A DNA stretch of 64,000 bases from NCBI GenBank assembly GCA_013350335.1, contig CM023536.1, positions 8,018,207 to 8,082,206 on the forward strand, written 5' to 3'. Shown here piece after piece: positions 56,856-64,000 of this stretch. Within the stretch, counting starts at the first letter, position 1, and every line of letters begins with the position of its first letter. This stretch comes from Chimonanthus salicifolius (Eukaryota > Streptophyta > Magnoliopsida > Laurales > Calycanthaceae). The position numbers and the translations under genes are program-made. A model generated the notes under the pieces. That model searched no databases and was not told the origin of the DNA. It saw nothing but the letters and a program-made list of their open reading frames with translations.

Positions 56856-58394
56856 CAGGGGTCAAAAATTCGGTCGATACTGTGCGTATTGGCCGAATTA
56901 TATTGATTTTTTGACCACCGATCTATATCGGTCGATACTATACAAAAAAAATTAGGCCGATATGACTGAATTTCTGACCGATAATTCGGTCATGATATCG
57001 GCCGAATTTTAAAAATTCAGTTTTTTTTTTTAAAAAAAAGAGCTTTTTTTTTAGAAATATCAGAAAAAATGGGACTAGAAAGAATGGAAAGAGAAAAAAT
57101 AAGATATGGAGAAAAGATTGAAGAAGAAAAATCGGTACACCATTCACAGCTTACCTTTCTCTTCTTTTTCTTCTTCGTTGATGGGAAAAATACAGAGAGC
57201 GGCAGCGGTTAGGGTTTAGCAGAGAGACGGAAAGAGAAGAAGGGTATCAAAAGAAGCATTAGGGTTTCTAAGTGAACATGTATTTTTTAAAAGTAAATAA
57301 CTCACCTGAGCTTACTAAGAAGCTCATATGTGTAACGTAATATTTTTTCAAAAAATTACTTTTAAAAGAAAAGTAATAAAATTTTATTTTAAATACAATA
57401 TTTACTTACACTGAAAGTAAAAATTATAATATTTTTATTTATTTATCTTATTGTAATAATTTAATATTATATTTACCATCTAATATCTTTAGGCTCCCTA
57501 TTCAGACACTCCGTTTTTCTACTAGGAAACACCCTTTTTTAAATTTTATGTGCAATTTACTATTTTACCCTCTTGCTAAAAAAACCTTCGAACGATAATT
57601 CAATTCGAAGGATTATCCTTCGAATGATACACTAAAATTGATTTAAATATTTTAAACAGTAAATTTTTTATTTTTTAAAATTTAAAGTTATTTTTTAAGC
57701 ATTGTGTATTTTTAAAATTTATCAAATTAAATATCCGGACTAATTACGATAGCCTGATAAAAATACTTTAAGAATTCAAGGTCTTTTGACACTTCCAAAT
57801 GCTTAAAATATAGTGTTTTACAAATAAGGATATCCCTTTGCTGTGTGGAAAATACATTTGGGAGTGTCAAAAGACCTTAAAGTCTTAAAGTATTTTTATC
57901 AGGTTATCGTAATTAGTCCGGATATTCAATTTGAAAAATTTTGAAAATACACAGTGCTTAAAAAATAACTGTCTATGTTGTCAATATCTCCTTTAAAACT
58001 TTAAAATTATTTTTTAAGTACTATGTATTTGAAGGATAACTTAAAATAACACTCATTGATTAAGAAAATAAATTATGAAATTATTTCTACAAATTTTCCT
58101 CATTTATATCCTTTCCTTGTAATTTTCACCATTTTATTACTAATTATATAATTTCCCGCTATCGTAACTTCAAAAATATATTAGAAGATGTAAATGTCCG
58201 ATATTTTATGAAAAAATTACATATTCAATAAGCTCATAATTTTCTGCATTTACTGTATTTTTTTAGAATTTAAAAAAAAAAAAACAAAAAAGGAGGAGAG
58301 AGAAAAAGTTCAGCCGATATATCGGATGAACCGATATATCGGCCGATATGAAAAATCGGCCGGAATATCGGGCCTGGCGATTTTTCTACGCCTG
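56856..58394. mobile_element. Second hAT-like element of the TATCGGCC family
   Basis: Begins CAGGGGTCAAAAATTCGG and ends GGCGATTTTTCTACGCCTG, so the ends are inverted (CAGGSGT/CAGGCGT). Flanks TTCACAGG (56848-56855) and TTCCCAGG (58395-58402) are an 8-bp duplication with one mismatch. Its right part (58080-58300) is the reverse complement of the left part of the element at 15220-17275, so the two are family members in opposite orientation. It carries a hairpin block of the 24.4-kb foldback family at 57665-58040. No transposase. Confidence 0.85.
57500..58045. repeat. Partial foldback-family copy inside the hAT-like element
   Basis: Contains one hairpin block equivalent to a single block of 24369-26185: TTATTTTTTAAGCATTGTG, CTTTAAGAATTCAAGGTCTT, spacer GGATATCCCTTTGCTG, then the inverted arm CCTTAAAGTCTTAAAGTATT and ATTAGTCCGGATATTC. 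The left flank (CAGACACTCCG, TTCGAAGGATTATCCTTCGA) resembles the terminal region; no right terminus seen. Confidence 0.65.
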
Positions 58395-58402
58395 TTCCCA
58401 GG

Positions 58403-59219
58403 CTTTTTGTTCGCTTTCTGTTATTCTTTGAATGAAATAAATTTTACCTTCATTCCAAAAAAGAAAAGAAAAGAAAAGAAATGAGGTCGGGTTGGGGGTT
58501 TTGCCTAAGGTTATTATTATAATCATTACTATTATTATTTAAAAAAAAAAAAGAAGACTATGTATCGAATAAATTAAAACACAAAATAACACTTTTCAAA
58601 TAATTTAAACACAAGAAATCGACATTCTAGGTCATGAATTTAGTTTTCTAACATGTTTTCGAAATCTATGTAAAAGTCAGAGCTCGCAGCAAAAATAAAA
58701 TAAAATTTTAAATTTATAATCTTCAAATTTGAGAAATCCCGAGAAATTGAAAGTCCATCATCGAGGCGGGTCATGCACGAGTTTCTACCTTCTTCCGTGT
58801 ATCTATTTGAGGAGAGTGTATGCATTACTTTGGAAGATCTATCCGTGCAAATTTTAAATTTTGTTTGATTTTTCAAACATTTTTCTCAGAAAATAACAAT
58901 AATAATATAAAATTGTTAAAATACCCCTCAAGCTCCTGAGCTCGAATCTGGGTCTAAAAATGCCTAAAAGTCTGATGGGTCTCGACCGGTTTTAAGTAAA
59001 GTGCGAACCTGGCCCATCGAACAAAAATGCTTGTTCAAGATTGTTTATTCAAATCGGATTCAGGCTGATTGCGTGCAAGATTATGACAAATGAACACCTC
59101 TACTCAGAGACCATATCTTCTGTTGATCCATTAATGTTTTAAAACTAAATAGCAAGACCCAACACAAGAAATCAGTGGGTTTGGGTTATGTATTTGTATA
59201 TTTTGGGTTGGACCTGAGA
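58403..59219. other. AT-rich intergenic DNA, no feature recognised
   Basis: A GAAAA microsatellite (58460-58480) only. Confidence 0.5.
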
Positions 59220-59475
59220 TGAGAAAATAAAAACTCGTATGAAATTCGGGTCAAGTTGAGTTGAGAAATTTAAAATCAACTCGACTCGACTTGACTTGAC
59301 TTGAGTGCACCAAGTTATAGAATAGCACTCGAGTTGACTCAGGTCAAAAATTATGATCGAGTCAGGTTGAGTAATTTAAGTCAGCCATTTGGGTCGGGTT
59401 TAATAAATTTTGACATGGGTTAGGTTGGATTTATTAAAACCCGATCTGATCCGACTTGAGTTTCAGCCCTATAAA
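59220..59475. repeat. Interspersed repeat rich in GACTCGAC/GGGTCGGGTT motifs
   Basis: Same motif style as 10550-10915: CAACTCGACTCGACTTGAC, GTTGACTCAGGTC and TTTGGGTCGGGTTTAATAAA. Ends uncertain. Confidence 0.4.
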
Positions 59476-61914
59476 TAAGAGTGTAACTTGGGCCGAGGGT
59501 TGGGTTGAAAGTCTAATCCTCATATTTTTCATGTTAAATTTAGATCACTACCCTTTAATTCAATTCATATCTTGGTACTCTTCTGGCCTGTCCATTAATC
59601 AACTCATTGTGAAAATCCATTTTAATTTAGGTCGTTCAATTTGGATTAGGTTAAATTAAGTCATAAATTAGGCTTTGTAATAAATGAACATATATATTAA
59701 TAATATGTTTTATTTGAACGAATTTAGTTATGCAAAGCTCGAACTTGACTCAGACTAAACTCATTTTTAATGTATCAAGTTAGTTTGTCTGTATTTTGGG
59801 CCAAGACAGTCAAGTTTAAGTGACTCCAATGTAAGTTGCAACTTTGAAGTGAGTTAGTTGGGGCAAAATCAGCTTAGATGGATCGAGTTAGTTTTAGAAA
59901 CTACAATTTTTTTTTATAAAAGCTCCAAGGATCAGTGAGGTGGGACGCTTGAATACCTTGGTCTTAAAAAAAAAAAAAAAATACAAAAATTCTCATTATC
60001 ATAGAACTTCAATCGTCCAATCATATTTATAACTTGAAAAAAAAGTTAAATTAACTATCAATCCATTTTAAAGGAAATGAAATTGTAAATGTCATTTCTT
60101 CTCATGCAAGACTCAACACATACCTTTTAACTCTTGGCTTGAATTAATCATTTCATATTTGTCAAGGACACTAATTACTCAATCAGATAGTGTAACATTT
60201 AGTTGCATGCAGTTTAATTTATCTAATAATCAGATATATGATTAGACTGAATTGACTCAAGCATATGAGTTCAATTTGAAAACTCTAATCTCACTTAATC
60301 GATTCACGAGATTTAATGACTCAGTTTACTTAGAATAATATATAAAATTATTAGAAGTAATTAACTAAAGATTTTTAATATTCAGAATTTAAAAAGTAAA
60401 TTTTATTTAAATATCGTGACTTACTTAAGATAAATCTTGCAAAGACTCCATCATCCACACTTCCATGGCATGAATTTAGACATTGCTGTAGCGTCTATTC
60501 GCTTGTGTCACTTTATTGACTCATGATTCTTTTGGTTTTCAAAATCAATGTATGATAATTTCTTCCTTTTCTTGTAAAAATTATGTGTGATTAACTTTAT
60601 TTTTCACCTTAATAAAGACTTGGTCCAATGTTTTTGTTAAAGTTTAAATATTGAAAATTCAAAATCTAGAGAGCCCATTTTAATAAAGAGATTATTATAA
60701 ATTTTTATGTATTTCACATGCATTTGTGTTATATTTAAAAAATTAATATAGATGTTATACAAGTAAAAAATCACTTTATCCCGAGGATATATAATTTTTT
60801 TTTTATAAAACTAATTTTATATGATATAAGAGTATAGGACTATAACAATGAGATGGATGTGTATTTTCTTTTATACTCTTCTCTATTTATATTTTTACTT
60901 CTACGCCATGAATTTAGATGTTTGCTGTAGAGTCATCTATTCACTTGTATCGTCTTCTCGATTTCACAATCAATGTGTAATAATTTCTTTCGTTTTCTCC
61001 ATTTTTTGGAATTCAGTGTGATTAATTTCTCTCTTTTTTATGTATATTTTTAAGAGTCTCTAACCTAACTTTCTATCAAATGGATCACGAGTTCTATATA
61101 ATTAAGTGTACTTGATAGATAGATCTATATAATTAAGTATACTTGATAGATAATTATATTGATGTGAAGTGTCTAAATTTTCATTATTAATTGATCAATA
61201 TAATCATAATCATTTTAGTGTCAATAAATATAAGAAATTAATTCTAAAAAAATTAAAATTATGAGATAAGATTATCATACAGGAGTAAAACTTCAAACAC
61301 ACCTAATCATATTATTCTGTTTATACAATACTCACTCACAAGAGGTTCAAGATCCATTCAAAGAATAATCTCAATATCAAATCTCAATAAAAAATAACAT
61401 AATTTTATACTTCATTCATGACTCAGTCGAGCTCTCACATAATCAAGTGTTATAACTTCATTTTATTTTAGAATTATTATAGAACTAAGAAAGTTGATTT
61501 GTTTTGATTGGGCTAGTCTCATCGGATTTATGATTCACCTACTTCAGTTTCATTCAAATTAATCTTTGTGATCACATTATTCAATTCAAATAAATTTTAA
61601 AATTGACATTTTTAATTCATATAAGTTAGATTCAACTCAAAATAACCACGCAAATCTATGTTGATTTTTTTTTTTCTAATATTTTTGTTTGTGTGGATTA
61701 TATAGGTTGAGTATCTTGACTTGCTCATTTCATTATTCTTTCTTTTTCTTTTTGGAATTATGTGTGATTTAGAGTCAAGTCCTCGGTCTCACGCATCTTT
61801 TCCTTCATTAGCTGTTATCCGTGACTTAGAGTCAATTTATCAATCTCAAGCAATTAAGTGATGATTTTTTTTCTAGAATTTTTATGTCATCCCAATGTAC
61901 TAATTATAGCACGG
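59476..61914. other. AT-rich intergenic DNA, no gene recognised
   Basis: Short repeats only: AGATCTATATAATTAAGT occurs in two close copies (about 61080-61150). Confidence 0.5.
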
Positions 61915-62110
61915 GCAAAATTGGAAATACACAAACATTCGGTCCACAAGTTATGTAACTGTCGGTGCAAAAATCATTATCCTAATAAGAAGTTAAACAC
62001 TTAGTTCTTTCAGCGGAGAGAGTGCAACACAAGCAAAATTGGAAATAAACAAAAATTGGTGCACAAATCATATAACTGTCGGTGCAAAAATCATTACCCT
62101 TAATATCCTA
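61915..62110. repeat. Two-copy tandem duplication, 118-bp offset
   Basis: GCAAAATTGGAAATACACAA (61915) and GCAAAATTGGAAATAAACAA (62033) each lead, after about 40 bases, to AACTGTCGGTGCAAAAATCA. The two copies are diverged. Confidence 0.7.
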
Positions 62111-62169
62111 AAATTATTGTGTCTTAACATAGTTCAGTCATTTTTTTTATTATTAAGATTAAAATAATA

Positions 62170-62408
62170 CTTCCTCAATCCCAAAACGCCTGCCTCATTT
62201 CAAATTTTTTTATTTCTTAAGAATCATTTTATAAAATATCATTGTCAAATGTTGATATTTTATTATTTGGACAAGTCAAAGCTTGTAAAAGAATGTCATT
62301 TTCCCATCACATTAGAATGCGAATTGGAGCTGAAAATAAATGAAGTAAACAAGTAGTTTGGAACAATGTCAAAATACATATAGGACAAATATTTTGGGAC
62401 AGAGGAAG
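62170..62408. mobile_element. Stowaway-like MITE
   Basis: TA on both sides (62168-62169, 62409-62410). The left end is CTTCCTCAATCCCAAAACG; the right end, reverse-complemented, is CTTCCTCTGTCCCAAAATA. 239 bp, no coding capacity. Confidence 0.85.
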
Positions 62409-62410
62409 TA

Positions 62411-62983
62411 ATATTTTATGATGAACTAAAATTATCTATATGTTTTTTTATCTTTATCTTTTTCTTTTTCTTTTAAGAATTGTTGTTTCACTTATGTGAT
62501 TTAGAGAGTCAAGTCGTAGTTAACGTGTTTTTCATGTCTTCTGCCATGTGATTTTTGTGAATTAGAGTCAAGTCCTGTCTGCCACAATCGACTACCATAA
62601 CTTCTTCATTACTGTGTTTCTCATGTCTTCGTGTGTGTCACTTCTATGACTTAATTATAAAGAATTAAGTATTTAACTCTTTTTTTTTTTTTTCAAAAAT
62701 TACAGTTTCATCTGAATATACTAATTTCACATAGTTATTGAGATTAAAATAAATTAAAATTATCTGGGTGTTTTTGATTCTCTGATGTAATTAGCCCAAT
62801 TTAGTGCTTGGTCTGATTTTGATTCACCATATGGGAGATCAGCTCTAATGAAGACAATCATACATCTGTTAAATAACTAAAATACGATGTGTCTAAATTA
62901 GAGATCATTATTCCCATTTTCATCTTAAGAAGTACAAGGAAAGGAAATAACTAAAATAGCAAACACCAAAATCTGAATCAACC
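62411..62983 (-). other. 3' flank of the BAHD gene, no other feature
   Basis: AT-rich, with a T-run at 62679-62693. Probably contains the 3'UTR next to 62984. Confidence 0.5.
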
Positions 62984-64000
62984 TTATTCAGTTACGTACT
63001 GCATAAACTCCACATCGGCTTCTAAAGCGGTCATCGTATCGGATGCCAAGCACACCTCCAAGTCGACACTTCCACCGTCTTCTCGGCTGGGGAAAGCCGA
63101 CATCTTGCCGTCAAACTTGTTGGCTTGGCCACTGCGGACTGCCACCGGTCGGCCCCACCCGAAGTCATTGTCGTACATCGGAAACCGGGGAGAGCTCCCC
63201 ATTGTGATGGATGCCTCATCAAAATTTCCCAAAGGGAAGCATTTCGGCTCTCCCTCCCAATCCTTCACACCCCGGCGCACTGTAGCATCGTTGTGGGCCA
63301 TCACATTCATGTTAAGTAGGCTCGCACTCCAGCTCAGATCACATGACAGGATATCCCCCACCGAAGCAACGGTTGAGATGCTCTGGATCGCGTTGCCGAA
63401 ATATAACGGGTCAATACGTGGCTCGAGTCGGTGTCGGCAATTAACTGCCATCCGAAATGTTGTGTTGAGTGTAGCGGATAGTTCCCTCGCCCTCGTAACG
63501 GACCTCCACAGATGCGCACACAGCGACATGAAAGATGAAATCTCCACCGTCCGATCAACTCCTTTCTGGCACCTGATCTTCCAATTGTCATTACTCTGCT
63601 TGCCCAGAATCTCGGCCTCTGTTCCACTGTAATCTTTCCCGTTATCAACAGCCCCACGTCGTGAATTCCAGCCATTGGCATGGGATTTCAGCTTGAGGAT
63701 AGCCTCCCGGCTGAACCGGAAAATCCGTTCTCGGATCTGCCCGCCGGAGAATGTGACATTGGGCCCTCCCTCGGAGAATTGCAGCACCGCCTGTGATTCG
63801 CCGAAGAAGTTCCGGGTGAAGTCGGGCGTGCGCGATATCCGCTTGACAGCACCGCCAGCCTTGCAGACCTCAGCAAAGGTGTTGAAGAAGTTCCAAAAGG
63901 AAGTTCCATCAGTGACTGCATGGTTGACAGCGCAGCCGATGAATACGCCGTCGGCCAGCTCGGTGACCTGCACAGCGAGAAGGGAGTGGAAGTGGCCGTT
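62984..64000 (-). CDS. BAHD acyltransferase, C-terminal two thirds (5' part outside window)
   Basis: Acyl-CoA-dependent transferase of the BAHD family, cytosolic enzymes that acylate alcohols or amines. The minus-strand frame is open from the window edge (NGHFHSLLAVQVTELADGVF) to TAA at 62984-62986. The catalytic HXXXD is HAVTDG (63907-63922). The structural motif DFGWG (YDNDFGWGRP) lies at 63153-63166. YFGNAIQS and the MSSFMSLCAHLWRS-like segment also fit. By family length (about 430-460 residues), some 130 N-terminal residues lie beyond 64000. The residue at 63973-63971 is Val (GTG), not a start. Within the family it most resembles the plant group with TDGTSFWNFFNTFAEVC, annotated as shikimate hydroxycinnamoyltransferase-like or EPS1/DCR-like; the substrate cannot be told. 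The frame is uninterrupted and GC-rich against the AT-rich flanks. Confidence 0.93.
   Translation of the reverse strand, partial: NGHFHSLLAVQVTELADGVFIGCAVNHAVTDGTSFWNFFNTFAEVCKAGGAVKRISRTPDFTRNFFGESQAVLQFSEGGPNVTFSGGQIRERIFRFSREAILKLKSHANGWNSRRGAVDNGKDYSGTEAEILGKQSNDNWKIRCQKGVDRTVEISSFMSLCAHLWRSVTRARELSATLNTTFRMAVNCRHRLEPRIDPLYFGNAIQSISTVASVGDILSCDLSWSASLLNMNVMAHNDATVRRGVKDWEGEPKCFPLGNFDEASITMGSSPRFPMYDNDFGWGRPVAVRSGQANKFDGKMSAFPSREDGGSVDLEVCLASDTMTALEADVEFMQYVTE

Noticed and set aside
63971..63973. Start codon of the BAHD gene at the window edge
   Set aside because: The codon is GTG and the frame continues upstream with family-typical residues (NGHFHSLLAV), so the true start is beyond 64000.

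Overview
This is a plant nuclear window from a flowering plant. The evidence is spliced genes with GT-AG introns, a jasmonate-receptor (COI1) exon, a plant-type 60S acidic ribosomal protein P1, a BAHD acyltransferase, Ty1-copia and LINE retrotransposons, hAT-like and Stowaway-like elements and tRNA-derived SINEs. The background is AT-rich and repeat-dominated. The species cannot be named from the sequence.

Layout. 1-3959: decayed plus-strand LINE, split by a non-autonomous LTR element (1497-3292). 4650-5170: RNase H relic. 6436-6920: COI1 exon 1 on the minus strand, with its leader and promoter to about 8.4 kb; no other COI1 exon is in the window. 8.4-15.2 kb: AT-rich intergenic DNA with repeat relics. 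15220-17275: a hAT-like element full of TATCGGCCGATA dyads, with an exact 8-bp target duplication. 17.6-19.8 kb: MITEs. 23510-38327: a threefold tandem repeat of about 4.45 kb, carrying a 1.8-kb palindromic foldback element in unit 1 and a SINE only in units 2 and 3.

A P1 gene on the minus strand (four coding exons, 38734-43454) follows. Its large introns are loaded with a copia remnant, a second LINE and a palindrome made from two inverted copies of a P1-type 5' end. A ribosomal-protein-type promoter (TATAAAAG, telo-boxes, site II-like element) at 56.7-56.8 kb is proposed as the real P1 promoter. That would give a 5'UTR intron of about 13 kb holding two copia elements (45286-51171 minus; 51653-56103 plus), both with exact target duplications. 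56856-58394: a second hAT-like element of the 15.2-kb family. 58.4-62.9 kb: AT-rich DNA with one Stowaway-like MITE. 62984-64000: C-terminal part of a BAHD acyltransferase on the minus strand, running off the window.

Three host genes can be supported: COI1, P1 and the BAHD gene. They belong to unrelated pathways (jasmonate perception, translation, acyl transfer) and there is no operon-like organisation. Most of the interest lies in transposon structure and nesting and in how they have inflated the P1 gene.
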